The position numbers and the translations under genes were made by a program. Positions 1 to 8,720 of a DNA stretch of 64,000 bases are shown here, in pieces. The notes under the pieces are model-generated. The model saw nothing but the letters and a program-made list of their open reading frames with translations. It had not been told where the DNA came from and ran no database searches. Source of the DNA: Nocardioides sp. SYSU D00065 (GTDB lineage Bacteria; Actinomycetota; Actinomycetes; Propionibacteriales; Nocardioidaceae); NCBI RefSeq assembly GCF_017916425.1, contig NZ_JAFMSX010000002.1, positions 676,413-740,412 of the forward strand, in the 5' to 3' direction. Within the stretch, counting starts at the first letter, position 1, and every line of letters starts with the position of its first letter.

Positions 1-1089
1 GTGGACATCGCCGCCCGTCTCGACCGCGACGGCGTACGCCTGGTGACCGGCCGCGGCCGGCTCGGACCGGACCTCACGGTCGTCGCGACCACCGCCGACG
101 GCGAGGAGACGCTGCAGGCCGACGCCATCATCGTGGCCACCGGCGCCGCGCCGCGCACGCTGCCGAGCGCCCGGCCCGACGGGGAGCGCATCCTCACCTG
201 GGAGCAGGTCTACGACCTCACCGAGGTGCCCGAGAAGCTCATCGTGGTGGGCTCGGGGGTCACCGGCGCGGAGTTCGCCAGCGCCTACCTCTCCCTCGGC
301 ATCGACGTGACGCTGGTCAGCAGCCGCGACCGGGTCCTGCCCGGGGAGGACGCCGACGCCTCGGCGGTCCTCGAGGACGTCCTGACCCGCCGCGGGATGC
401 ACGTGCTGAGCCGCTCGCGGATGCAGTCGGTGACCCGGGACGGCGACACGGTGACGGTGACCTTGACGGACGGCCGCACGGTCACCGGCAGCCACTGCAT
501 CCTCGCGCTGGGCTCGATCCCCAACACCGCCGACCTCGGCCTCGAGGAGGCGGGGGTGGCGACCGACGACGGCGGCTTCATCATGGTCGACCGGGTCTCG
601 CGCACCTCCGCCCGCGGGATCTACGCGGCGGGTGACTGCACCGGGGTGCTCATGCTGGCCTCGGTCGCGGCGATGCAGGGGCGGATCGCGATGTGGCACT
701 TCCTCGGCGACGCGGTGGCGCCGCTCGACCTCAAGAAGGTCTCGTCCAACGTCTTCACCTCGCCGGAGATCGCCACCGTCGGCTGGTCGCAGCAGGCCGT
801 CGACGCCGGGGAGATGACCGCCGAGGTGGTCACGCTGCCGCTGGCCGGCAACGCCCGCGCCAAGATGCAGGGCGTGCGCGACGGCTTCGTGAAGCTGTTC
901 TGCCGCCCGGGCACCGGCATCGTCGTGGGAGGAGTGGTGGTGGGACCGCGTGCCTCCGAGCTCATCCACCCTGTCTCCGTCGCGGTCGCCGAGTCACTGA
1001 CGGCCGACCAGCTGGCGCACGCGTTCACCGTGTACCCGTCGATGAGCGGCTCGATCGCCGAGGCGGCTCGCCGGTTGCACGGGGTCTGA
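1..1089 (+). CDS. lpdA: NAD(P)H-quinone dehydrogenase, flavoprotein disulfide reductase family (5' end outside the window)
   Basis: The gene enters from the left edge; 362 residues remain of a family usually about 470 long, so the N-terminal FAD-binding GxGxxG region is missing. What is visible is the second nucleotide-binding fold (VVGSGVTGAEFAS, about residues 82-94), the FAD-contacting GIYAAGDC motif near residue 207, and the C-terminal dimerisation domain beginning at FTSPEIATVG. I do not see the C-terminal HPT-type catalytic pair of true lipoamide dehydrogenases, which fits the quinone-reducing branch (M. tuberculosis LpdA). It would be a soluble NAD(P)H-dependent quinone reductase. Its 3' end overlaps the converging nei gene by 65 bases. 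Confidence 0.85.
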   Translation: MDIAARLDRDGVRLVTGRGRLGPDLTVVATTADGEETLQADAIIVATGAAPRTLPSARPDGERILTWEQVYDLTEVPEKLIVVGSGVTGAEFASAYLSLGIDVTLVSSRDRVLPGEDADASAVLEDVLTRRGMHVLSRSRMQSVTRDGDTVTVTLTDGRTVTGSHCILALGSIPNTADLGLEEAGVATDDGGFIMVDRVSRTSARGIYAAGDCTGVLMLASVAAMQGRIAMWHFLGDAVAPLDLKKVSSNVFTSPEIATVGWSQQAVDAGEMTAEVVTLPLAGNARAKMQGVRDGFVKLFCRPGTGIVVGGVVVGPRASELIHPVSVAVAESLTADQLAHAFTVYPSMSGSIAEAARRLHGV

Positions 1090-1921
1090 GACCCGTCCGG
1101 GCCTCCGGGCCGGGTCCCGGCTGGCAGGTGCGGCACCACCACGTGCGGCGGTTGGCCGGATCGCCGGGCACCTCGGCGCTCACGCTCACCGGACCGCCGC
1201 AGCGTCGGCAGCCCTGCCGCTGTCGGCCGGTCACCCAGTGGTCGTCGCCCTTGGCCGACGACCCCGTGGTGACCTGGTAGGCGCCCTCGACCGTCGCCGA
1301 GTGGCGCAGCATGGTCGCGGCGCGCTCGACCAGGCGGGCGATGTCGACCTCGCCGATCGGCGTCCACGGGCTCACGCCGGTGAGGAACGCCAGCTCGTTG
1401 ACCCAGAGGTTGCCCAGCCCGGCCAGCGAGCGCTGGTCGAGCAGGGCGGTGACCAGCGGGGTCCGGGGGTCGGTGCCGAGGCGGCGCACCGCCTCCGCCG
1501 CGTCCCAGTCGTCGCGCAGCGGATCGGGTCCGAGGTGGCCGACGACGTCGCTCTCGCGGTCGGTGGGCACCAGGACCAGGTCGTGCAGGCGGATGCCGTG
1601 CACGGTCCGTGCGTCATCGAGACCCAGGACGAGGCGCACGTGCGGCTGCACCTTCGCCGGCAGCCGCTTGCCCGGCGCCAGCGTCGACCACGAGCCGTCC
1701 ATGCGCAGGTGGCTGTGCAGCGTCGCGGCGGGGGAGTCGCCCGTCGCGGAGAAGCGGGTGAGCAGGTGCTTGCCGTGGGTGTCGTGCCCCACGATCCGGC
1801 GCCCGGAGAGGTCGCGGGTCGCCAGGGTGGGCGTGCGGAAGTCGGAGCGCACGACCGTACGCCCAGCGACCTGCCGGTCCAGCCGGCGAGCGAGGCGCCA
1901 GACGCTGTCTCCCTCGGGCAC
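1025..1921 (-). CDS. nei: Fpg/Nei family DNA glycosylase (endonuclease VIII-like)
   Basis: Base-excision repair glycosylase/AP lyase for oxidised bases, 298 residues. The GTG at 1921 is chosen because it puts Pro and Glu directly after the initiator (VPEGD), and family members use that N-terminal proline as the catalytic nucleophile. The helix-two-turn-helix is visible at LAGLGNLWVNELAFL, and a C-terminal zinc finger has paired cysteines (CRRC and CRTC). A short Arg/Ser-rich tail follows the finger and runs 65 bases into the 3' end of the converging lpdA gene. An upstream extension to 1957 would bury the catalytic proline and is rejected. Which paralogue of the family it is cannot be settled from sequence alone. 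Confidence 0.9.
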   Translation of the reverse strand: MPEGDSVWRLARRLDRQVAGRTVVRSDFRTPTLATRDLSGRRIVGHDTHGKHLLTRFSATGDSPAATLHSHLRMDGSWSTLAPGKRLPAKVQPHVRLVLGLDDARTVHGIRLHDLVLVPTDRESDVVGHLGPDPLRDDWDAAEAVRRLGTDPRTPLVTALLDQRSLAGLGNLWVNELAFLTGVSPWTPIGEVDIARLVERAATMLRHSATVEGAYQVTTGSSAKGDDHWVTGRQRQGCRRCGGPVSVSAEVPGDPANRRTWWCRTCQPGPGPEARTGLRPRATGEPPRRSSRSSTGTR

Positions 1922-2059
1922 GGCTCCAGTGTCACAGGCGCACCCTGACCGGCCCACCCTGACAGGTCTGCCCTGACCGGCTCAGCGTCCCCGCTGGGCG
2001 GTGCCACGGCGCGCCTGTACGCTCGGTGGTTCCGTTCGTCGACACTCGGGGGAGCTCCG

Positions 2060-3280
2060 ATGATCCGTTCCCGCATGCTGCTCGCAGCGGCCCTCAGCGC
2101 GCTGCTGCTGCCGATCCTGCCCGCGTCCGCGACCGCAGAGCCGCGCCGGAAGGCGGAGACGTGGGCCACCCCGGGCAGCACCGCCATCACGGTGACCGGC
2201 CACGGCTACGGGCACGGCCACGGGCTCTCCCAGTACGGCGCCCTGGGCGCCGCGGAGCAGGGGCTGTCGTGGCGGCAGATCGTCGACTTCTACTACCCCG
2301 GCACGACGTGGGGGCGCATCGGCGGCAAGGTCCGGGTGCTGATCACCGCCGACACCGGTCGCGACGTGCAGGTCGTCGCCCAGCGCGGCATCAAGGTGGG
2401 CAGCGTGGCCCGCAAGCGCACGTGGCGGCTGCCCGCCGTGCCGGCCAAGAAGTGGCGGCTCATCGCCCGGGGCGACGACACGCTCGTGCAGCACACGCGA
2501 GGCGGCGCCTGGCGGACCTGGAAGAAGGTGCCGGGAGAGGCGGAGTTCTCCTCGACCACCGGTCGACTGACCCTTGTGCTGCCCGGTGAGCGACGTGAGT
2601 ACCGCGGCACCCTGCAGTCCGTGGCGCCGCGCCAGGGCAAGCGCCAGACGGTCAACGAGGTGGGCATGGAGGCCTACCTGCGCGGCGTCGTGCCGCAGGA
2701 GGTCCCCGCGCTGTGGACGCAGGCTGCGGTCAGCGCCCAGTCGGTGGCCGCCCGCACCTACGCGGCGTTCGAGCGCTCCCACCCGTCCGCAGCCCACTAC
2801 GACCTCTGCGACACCACCCAGTGCCAGGTCTACGGCGGTGTCGACGCCGAGCACCCGGCCGCGACGGCCGCCATCAAGGCGACGGCCGGGCAGGGGCTGA
2901 TGTACGACGGCCGTCCCGCGTTCACGCAGTTCTCCGCCAGCAACGGCGGCTGGTCGTCGGCCGGGTCCATGCCCTACCTGGTGGCGCAGGCCGACCCCTA
3001 CGACGGCGTGACCGGTCACCAGTACTCCACGTGGACCGAGACGATCGACGACGTGCAGGTCGAGCGGCACTGGCCCGCGATCGGCGACCTGACGTCCATC
3101 GAGGTGACCTCGCGCGACGGCAACGGCGACTGGGGCGGCCGGGTCACGGACATGGCGTTCATCGGCACCACCGGCACCGCGCGCGTCGACGGCGACACCG
3201 TCCGCTCCTACTTCGGGCTCAACTCCGACTGGTTCACGTTCAGCGTGACGCCCCGGCAGCAGGGCCCGGCCCGCCAGTGA
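2060..3280 (+). CDS. SpoIID/LytB domain secreted protein
   Basis: 406 residues. An N-terminal signal peptide (basic start, then a run of Leu/Ala ending near ASATA) is followed by the family signature GHGYGHGHGLSQYGA at about residues 51-65, and by a SpoIID core (NEVGMEAYLRGVVPQEVP, then AQSVAARTYA) around residues 195-240. SpoIID of endospore formers is a peptidoglycan lytic transglycosylase; in actinobacteria such proteins are secreted wall enzymes of unproven role. The ATG has a GGGGGAG ribosome site six bases upstream, and TACGCT at 2019-2024 could be its -10. The stop overlaps the GTG of the next gene, so the two are probably co-translated. Confidence 0.85.
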   Translation: MIRSRMLLAAALSALLLPILPASATAEPRRKAETWATPGSTAITVTGHGYGHGHGLSQYGALGAAEQGLSWRQIVDFYYPGTTWGRIGGKVRVLITADTGRDVQVVAQRGIKVGSVARKRTWRLPAVPAKKWRLIARGDDTLVQHTRGGAWRTWKKVPGEAEFSSTTGRLTLVLPGERREYRGTLQSVAPRQGKRQTVNEVGMEAYLRGVVPQEVPALWTQAAVSAQSVAARTYAAFERSHPSAAHYDLCDTTQCQVYGGVDAEHPAATAAIKATAGQGLMYDGRPAFTQFSASNGGWSSAGSMPYLVAQADPYDGVTGHQYSTWTETIDDVQVERHWPAIGDLTSIEVTSRDGNGDWGGRVTDMAFIGTTGTARVDGDTVRSYFGLNSDWFTFSVTPRQQGPARQ

Positions 3281-4218
3281 TCCGGCTGCGGCCGGCCGCT
3301 CTCCTGGCGGCCCTCGTCCTCGCGGCGACGGGGTGCCAGGCGGGCGGGGCCGACGGCGACCCCCCGGACCCGGTGCTGGACGTCGAGGCCACCAGCGACA
3401 TCGACTACGTCGCCCTGGGCGACTCGTTCTCGGCCGGGCCGTTCATCGGGACCATGCGCACCGACCCGCAGGGATGCGCCCGCTCGCGGAGCAACTACCC
3501 GGCCTTCCTCGCCGAGTGGCTCGACGTCGCCAGCTACACCGACGTGACCTGCTCGGCAGCGACGACGGCGGACCTCTACGCGCCGATGACGATGTTCGAC
3601 GGCAACACCACCGGCCCCCAGCTCGACGCCGTCAGCGCCGACACCGACCTGGTCACGCTCGGCATGGGCGGCAACGACTTCGGCATCTACGACACGCTCA
3701 TCGACTGCCAGGAGGGACCGGCCGCGACCTGCCCCGTCGAGCGGCTCCGAGCCGACGCCCGCAAGGTCGCCGACCACATCGAGCGAGCCGTGCGGCGGAT
3801 CCGGCGCGCCGCCCCGGAGGCGTGGGTTCTCGTCGTCGGCTATCCCGACATCCTGCCGACCGAGGGCAGCTGCGCGGCCGTCGGCGTGCCGGCCGACGTG
3901 CTGGGGCCGGTCGCCGAGGTCGCTGGCCTCCTCAACGACTCCCTGCAGCGCGGCGCAGCCGCGGCGGGGGCGTCGTACGTCGACATGGAGGCCGTCTCCG
4001 AGGGCCACGACGTGTGTGCCAAGGGCCGGGCGTGGGTCAACGGCCCGCGCCTGCGGGTGGGCGTCGCGGCGCCGTTCCACCCGAAGCTCAACGGCATGCG
4101 CGCCGTCGCGGCCGAGGTCTACCGCCAGGTCACCGGCGAGGAGCCCGAGGTCACCGAGTACGCCGAGCCCGACCCGGACGTCGTGGTGCTCAACGAGCAG
4201 CCGGAGGCCGGCGGCTAG
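3277..4218 (+). CDS. SGNH/GDSL-type hydrolase lipoprotein
   Basis: 313 residues. The GTG at 3277 overlaps the TGA of the SpoIID gene and gives a lipoprotein signal peptide with lipobox LAATGC, so the protein is probably anchored outside the membrane. SGNH blocks are visible: block I GDSFSAGP (catalytic Ser), block III GMGGNDF, and a C-terminal block with the His in PFHPKLNGM. Several Cys residues (CARSR, CSAAT, CQEG, CPVE) suggest disulfides, as in secreted actinobacterial SGNH esterases. The substrate is unknown; pairing with the SpoIID gene suggests action on the envelope or on ester-linked polymers. The last four bases overlap the end of pyc. Confidence 0.88.
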   Translation: MIRLRPAALLAALVLAATGCQAGGADGDPPDPVLDVEATSDIDYVALGDSFSAGPFIGTMRTDPQGCARSRSNYPAFLAEWLDVASYTDVTCSAATTADLYAPMTMFDGNTTGPQLDAVSADTDLVTLGMGGNDFGIYDTLIDCQEGPAATCPVERLRADARKVADHIERAVRRIRRAAPEAWVLVVGYPDILPTEGSCAAVGVPADVLGPVAEVAGLLNDSLQRGAAAAGASYVDMEAVSEGHDVCAKGRAWVNGPRLRVGVAAPFHPKLNGMRAVAAEVYRQVTGEEPEVTEYAEPDPDVVVLNEQPEAGG

Positions 4219-7200
4219 CCGATCACCAGGACGAGGTCGCCGCCCTCGACGGCCTGCGTGGAGCGCACCGCCACGCGCCGGACGGTGCCGGCCGTGGGCG
4301 CGGTGATCGAGGCCTCCATCTTCATCGCCTCGATCGTCGCCACCGTCTGGCCCGCCTCGACGGAGTCCCCCTCCGCGACGGACACGGTGACCGCGCCGTC
4401 GTAGGGCGCCGCGACGTGCCCGGCTGCCTGCGGGTCGGCCTTCTCGGCGGAGGCGACCTCGGCCGACACGCTCCGGTCGCGCACCGACACCGGCCGCAGC
4501 TGCCCGTCGATCGTCGCCATCACGGTGCGGATCCCGCGCTCGTCGGGCTCGCCGATCGCCTCGAGGCCGACGAGCATCTCCCGGCCCTCGCGCACCTGCA
4601 CGCGGTGCTCCTCGCCGCGGCGCAGGCCGTAGAGGTAGTCGATCGTCGAGACCGCCGAGAGGTCGCCGAACTTCTCCCGCGACTCGCGGTAGGCGATGGT
4701 GGGACCGGGGAAGAGCAGCTCGTTGAGGGCCGCCCGCCGGTCGGAGGAGAGCCGCTGCTGCTGCTCGGCCGTCAGGCTCTCGGTGGGCTGCTTCCACGTC
4801 CGTCCCGCGAGCGCCTTGCTGCGGAACGGCTCCGGCCAGCCGCCGGGCGGGTCGCCGAGCTCGCCGTTGAGGAAGCCGATCACCGAGTCCGGGATGTCGT
4901 ACGACGCCGGGTCGGCCTCGAAGTCCGCCGGGTCGGCACCTGCTGCGACCAGTGCGAGCGCGAGGTCGCCGACGACCTTGGACGACGGCGTCACCTTCAC
5001 CACGTTGCCGAGGATGTCGTTGGCGGCGGCGTACATGTCCTCGACCTGCTCGAACTTCTCGCCGAGGCCCAGCGCGATCGCCTGCTGGCGGAGGTTGGAC
5101 AGCTGCCCGCCGGGGATCTCGTGGCGATAGACGCGCCCGGTGGGGGAGGGCAGTCCCGACTCGAACGGGGCGTAGACGCGGCGCACGGCCTCCCAGTAGG
5201 GCTCCATCGCGTTCACCGCGGCGAGCGACAGGCCGGTCTCCCGCGGGGAGTGGTCGGTGGCGGAGACGAGCGCCGACAGCGCGGGCTGCGAGGTGGTCCC
5301 GGCCATCGAGGCGCAGGCCGCGTCGACGGCGTCCACGCCGGCCTCGATCGCCGCGACGAGCGTGGCGAGCTGGCCGCCGGGGGTGTCGTGGGTGTGGAGG
5401 TGCACGGGGAGGTCGAAGCGCTCGCGCAGCGCCGTGACCAGCGTGCGGGCCGCCGGAGCCCGCAGCAGACCGGCCATGTCCTTGATCGCCAGCACGTGGG
5501 CGCCGGCCTCGACGATCTGGTCGGCGAGGCGGAGGTAGTAGTCGAGGGTGTACAGCTTCTCGTCGGGGGAGGAGAGGTCGCCGGTGTAGCACAGCGCCAC
5601 CTCGGCCACCGACGTGCCGGCGGCGCGGACCGCGTCGATCGCCGGCCGCATCTGCGAGACGTCGTTGAGGGCGTCGAAGATGCGGAACACGTCGATCCCG
5701 GTCTCCGCCGCCTCCTGGACGAAGGCCTCGGTGACCTCCGTGGGGTACGGCGTGTAGCCGACCGTGTTGCGCCCGCGCAGCAGCATCTGCAGGCCGATGT
5801 TGGGGATCGCCTCGCGCAGCGCGGCCAGCCGCTCCCAGGGGTCCTCGGACAGGAACCGCAGCGCGACGTCGTACGTCGCCCCGCCCCAGCACTCGACCGA
5901 CCACAGCTGCGGCGTGGTGCGCGCGACGTGGTCGGCGACCGCGAGCAGGTCGCGGGTGCGCACGCGGGTCGCGAGCAGCGACTGGTGGGCGTCGCGGAAG
6001 GTGGTGTCGGTGACCGCGACGGTGTCCTGGGCCCGCAGCCGCCTCGCGAACTCCTCGGGGCCGATCTCGCGCAGCAGCTGGCGGGTGCCGTCGGGCACGG
6101 CCTGCGAGCGGTCGAGGGCCGGCAGCTTGCTGGCCGGGGAGATCGTGACCGGGGCGGGGCCGTGGGGCTGGTTGACGGTGACGTCGGCGAGGTAGGACAG
6201 CAGCCTCGTGGCGCGGTCGGCGCCCACCTGCGCCGTGAGCAGCCCCGGGTGGTCCTCGATGAAGGAGGTGGTGACGCCGCCGGCGGCGAAGTCGGGGTCG
6301 GCCAGCACCGCCTGCAGGAAGCCGACGTTGGTGGACACGCCGCGGATGCGGAACTCCAGCAGCGCGCGCCGGGCCTTCTGCACCGCGGCCTCGAACGTGC
6401 GGCCGCGGCAGGTCAGCTTGGCCAGCATCGAGTCGAAGTGCGGGCTGATCTCGGCGCCGGTGTAGGTGGTGCCGCCGTCGAGGCGGACGCCCGGGCCGCC
6501 CGGCGAGCGGTACATCGTGATCCGGCCCGTGTCGGGGCGGAAGCCGTTGGCCGGGTCCTCGGTGGTGATGCGGCACTGGAGCGCGAACCCGCGGGGCTGC
6601 ACCGAGTCCTGCGTGAGGTCGAGGTCGGCGAGGGTGGCACCCGCCGCGATCAGCATCTGCGACTGGACGAGGTCGACGGCGGTGACCTCCTCGGTCACGG
6701 TGTGCTCGACCTGGATGCGCGGGTTCATCTCGATGAAGACGTAGCGGCCGGACGGGTCGAGCAGGAACTCGACCGTGCCGGCGTTCTTGTAGCCGATCTC
6801 GCGGGCGAAGCGGACGGCGTCGGCGCAGATCCGGTCGCGCAGCTCCGGGTCGAGCCCGGGGGCCGGAGCGATCTCGACGACCTTCTGGTGCCGGCGCTGC
6901 ACCGAGCAGTCGCGCTCGTAGAGGTGGATCACGCCTTCCTCGGTGCCGGTGCCGTCGGCGAGGATCTGCACCTCGATGTGGCGCGGGTCGACCACCGCCT
7001 GCTCGATGAACACCGTGGGGTCGCCGAAGGCGCCCTCGGCCTCGCGCATGCAGGTCTCGATGGCCTCCCGCAGGTCGGCGCGGTCCTCGACGCGGCGCAT
7101 GCCGCGGCCACCGCCGCCGGCCACCGCCTTGACGAACAGCGGAGCCTCGATCCGCTCGGCGGCCGCCACCAGCTCGTCGACGTCGGTCGACGGCGGCACC

Positions 7201-7601
7201 GACTCCAGCACCGGTACGCCGGCGGCCTTGGCGGCGGCGATCGCGCGCGCCTTGTTGCCGGTCAGGGTCAGCACCTCGGCGCTGGGCCCGATGAAGGTGA
7301 TGCCGGCAGCGGCGCAGGCCTCCGCGAGCGCGGGGTTCTCCGAGAGGAAGCCGTAGCCGGGGTAGACGGCGTCGGCGCCGCAGCGGACCGCGACCTCGAC
7401 GATCGCCTCGGGGTCGAGGTAGGCGCGGACCGGGTGGCCCTCCTCACCGATCTGGTAGGCCTCCTCGGCCTTCATCCGGTGCTCGGACCAGCGGTCCTCG
7501 TGGGGGAACACGGCCACCGTGCGCGCGCCGATCTCCCGCGCGGCACGGAGGGCACGGACTGCGATCTCGCCTCGATTGGCGACGAGCACCTTGGAGAACA
7601 T
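4215..7601 (-). CDS. pyc: Pyruvate carboxylase
   Basis: Biotin-dependent, ATP-driven carboxylation of pyruvate to oxaloacetate, a cytosolic anaplerotic enzyme. At 1128 residues it is full length for the single-chain form. Domains in order: biotin carboxylase (starts [15 protein letters not shown]-grasp glycine loop AGGGGRGMR near residues 163-171), carboxyltransferase (DTTFRDAHQSLLATR, then the metal-site HLHTHDT), and a C-terminal biotinyl domain with EAMKME, where the biotinylated Lys is about residue 1094. TAGCGT lies exactly six bases before the ATG with no Shine-Dalgarno, so the mRNA is probably leaderless. BirA, which would biotinylate it, is at 24705. Confidence 0.97.
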   Translation of the reverse strand: MFSKVLVANRGEIAVRALRAAREIGARTVAVFPHEDRWSEHRMKAEEAYQIGEEGHPVRAYLDPEAIVEVAVRCGADAVYPGYGFLSENPALAEACAAAGITFIGPSAEVLTLTGNKARAIAAAKAAGVPVLESVPPSTDVDELVAAAERIEAPLFVKAVAGGGGRGMRRVEDRADLREAIETCMREAEGAFGDPTVFIEQAVVDPRHIEVQILADGTGTEEGVIHLYERDCSVQRRHQKVVEIAPAPGLDPELRDRICADAVRFAREIGYKNAGTVEFLLDPSGRYVFIEMNPRIQVEHTVTEEVTAVDLVQSQMLIAAGATLADLDLTQDSVQPRGFALQCRITTEDPANGFRPDTGRITMYRSPGGPGVRLDGGTTYTGAEISPHFDSMLAKLTCRGRTFEAAVQKARRALLEFRIRGVSTNVGFLQAVLADPDFAAGGVTTSFIEDHPGLLTAQVGADRATRLLSYLADVTVNQPHGPAPVTISPASKLPALDRSQAVPDGTRQLLREIGPEEFARRLRAQDTVAVTDTTFRDAHQSLLATRVRTRDLLAVADHVARTTPQLWSVECWGGATYDVALRFLSEDPWERLAALREAIPNIGLQMLLRGRNTVGYTPYPTEVTEAFVQEAAETGIDVFRIFDALNDVSQMRPAIDAVRAAGTSVAEVALCYTGDLSSPDEKLYTLDYYLRLADQIVEAGAHVLAIKDMAGLLRAPAARTLVTALRERFDLPVHLHTHDTPGGQLATLVAAIEAGVDAVDAACASMAGTTSQPALSALVSATDHSPRETGLSLAAVNAMEPYWEAVRRVYAPFESGLPSPTGRVYRHEIPGGQLSNLRQQAIALGLGEKFEQVEDMYAAANDILGNVVKVTPSSKVVGDLALALVAAGADPADFEADPASYDIPDSVIGFLNGELGDPPGGWPEPFRSKALAGRTWKQPTESLTAEQQQRLSSDRRAALNELLFPGPTIAYRESREKFGDLSAVSTIDYLYGLRRGEEHRVQVREGREMLVGLEAIGEPDERGIRTVMATIDGQLRPVSVRDRSVSAEVASAEKADPQAAGHVAAPYDGAVTVSVAEGDSVEAGQTVATIEAMKMEASITAPTAGTVRRVAVRSTQAVEGGDLVLVIG

Positions 7602-7607
7602 GGCCGA

Positions 7608-7613
7608 ACGCTA
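7608..7613 (-). promoter_or_regulatory. -10 box of pyc (leaderless start)
   Basis: TAGCGT on the minus strand, six bases from the pyc ATG. A transcript starting at the expected distance would begin at or next to the start codon. Confidence 0.5.
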
Positions 7614-7660
7614 TCCAGTGCGCCTGTGACCTGCCGCACCTGTCCGGGAACCGGGCACGC

Positions 7661-8596
7661 TCACGCCGCGACCGGCTGCGCCCGCCACCACGCGACGGTC
7701 TCGGCGAGGCCGTCGACCAGCGGCGTGGGCGAGAGGCCGAGCCGCTGCTCGCTGACCGAGGAGTCCATCACGAACGGCCGGTCGAACATGTAGCCCGTCT
7801 CCGCCATCTCGCGCACCGGCCGCGAGACCGTGCCGACGGCGCGGAGCACACCGACCGGGATCGACGACACCTTCGGCACCGGCACGCCACCGGCCTCGGC
7901 GACGAGCTCGACGAGGTGCCGCTGCGTCAGCGCCGGCGCGGTCGGGGCGTGGAGGAACGAGCCCCACAGGTCCTCCCGGCGCGCGGCGACGACCATCGCG
8001 GCGGCGAGGTCGGGGACGTAGGTGAACGAGTGCGGCTGGTCGGCGCTGCCCAGCACCCGCATGGTGCGCCCGGCGAGGACGGCGGGCACCATCCGCTCGC
8101 CGGCGTGCGCGGTCCGCACGAGCGGGCCGTAGAAGTCGGAGGCCGCGACGCTGACCGTCGGCGTGTCCGACGCCGCGCGCTGCGCGAGGAGCTCGGTGCG
8201 CACGCCGAGCTTGCCGCGGGTCGCGGTGCGCGGCGTGGCCTCGGTGATGGTGCCGGCGACGGGCCCGTAGGAGTAGAGGCTCTCGGGGAAGACGACGACG
8301 GCGCCCGCGCGGCCCGCGGCGTCGAGGACGGCCCGCTCGGCGCACGGCAGCTCGGCACGCCACACCTTCGCGTCGTACGCCGAGCCGTGGATGCAGTGGT
8401 GCACCGCGGTCGCGCCCGCGAAGGCGTCGTCGAGGTGCTCGCGGCGCGAGACGTCGACGCGGCGACGCTCGACGAGGGGGTGGTCGGGCCCGCTGCCCGA
8501 CCGGGTCAGGAGGCGGACCCGCTCGCCGGCCGCGGCCAGCTGCAGGGCGATGGTCGAGCCGACGGGTCCGGCTCCGGTGACGACGTGGACGGTCAT
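7661..8596 (-). CDS. NAD-dependent epimerase/dehydratase family (atypical SDR) oxidoreductase
   Basis: 311 residues with an N-terminal Rossmann motif TGAGPVGSTIALQLA (a GxGxxG variant near residues 7-13) and an extended-SDR layout. The usual catalytic Tyr is hard to place: FYGPLVR could be the YxxxK equivalent, but without the Lys. The protein may therefore bind NAD(P) without being a classical epimerase. The ATG at 8596 has a GAGGAG ribosome site six bases away. It is divergent from a TetR gene, and the shared 124-base gap holds two copies of the same palindrome, so it is very probably that regulator's target. The substrate is unknown. Confidence 0.8.
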   Translation of the reverse strand: MTVHVVTGAGPVGSTIALQLAAAGERVRLLTRSGSGPDHPLVERRRVDVSRREHLDDAFAGATAVHHCIHGSAYDAKVWRAELPCAERAVLDAAGRAGAVVVFPESLYSYGPVAGTITEATPRTATRGKLGVRTELLAQRAASDTPTVSVAASDFYGPLVRTAHAGERMVPAVLAGRTMRVLGSADQPHSFTYVPDLAAAMVVAARREDLWGSFLHAPTAPALTQRHLVELVAEAGGVPVPKVSSIPVGVLRAVGTVSRPVREMAETGYMFDRPFVMDSSVSEQRLGLSPTPLVDGLAETVAWWRAQPVAA

Positions 8597-8614
8597 GGTT
8601 CTCCTCGGGTTGGG

Positions 8615-8627
8615 AGAGCACTGCTCT
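8615..8627. promoter_or_regulatory. Putative TetR operator, copy 1
   Basis: AGAGCACTGCTCT, inverted arms AGAGC/GCTCT around three bases, extended to a perfect 7+1+7 palindrome at 8614-8628. It lies just upstream of the ribosome site of the epimerase gene. Copy 2 is 52 bases away, about five helical turns. Confidence 0.75.
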
Positions 8628-8666
8628 CGGTTTTGCCCATCCTGCCGGTCCGGGGATCGGAAAGCA

Positions 8667-8679
8667 AGAGCGCTGCTCT
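8667..8679. promoter_or_regulatory. Putative TetR operator, copy 2
   Basis: AGAGCGCTGCTCT, identical to copy 1 except for one base in the central triplet. It sits on the TetR side of the divergent gap, so binding here could repress the regulator's own gene. Confidence 0.75.
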
Positions 8680-8720
8680 CTGAAACGATCGGCGCTCGCT
8701 CATATGGGAGGATGCCGCCC

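Noticed and set aside
3333..7793. Very long open frame opposite pyc (1486 codons) and a similar one at 3208-6576
   Set aside because: High GC content removes stop codons on the opposite strand. The translations are Arg/Ala/Gly-rich with no domain, while pyc is unmistakable.
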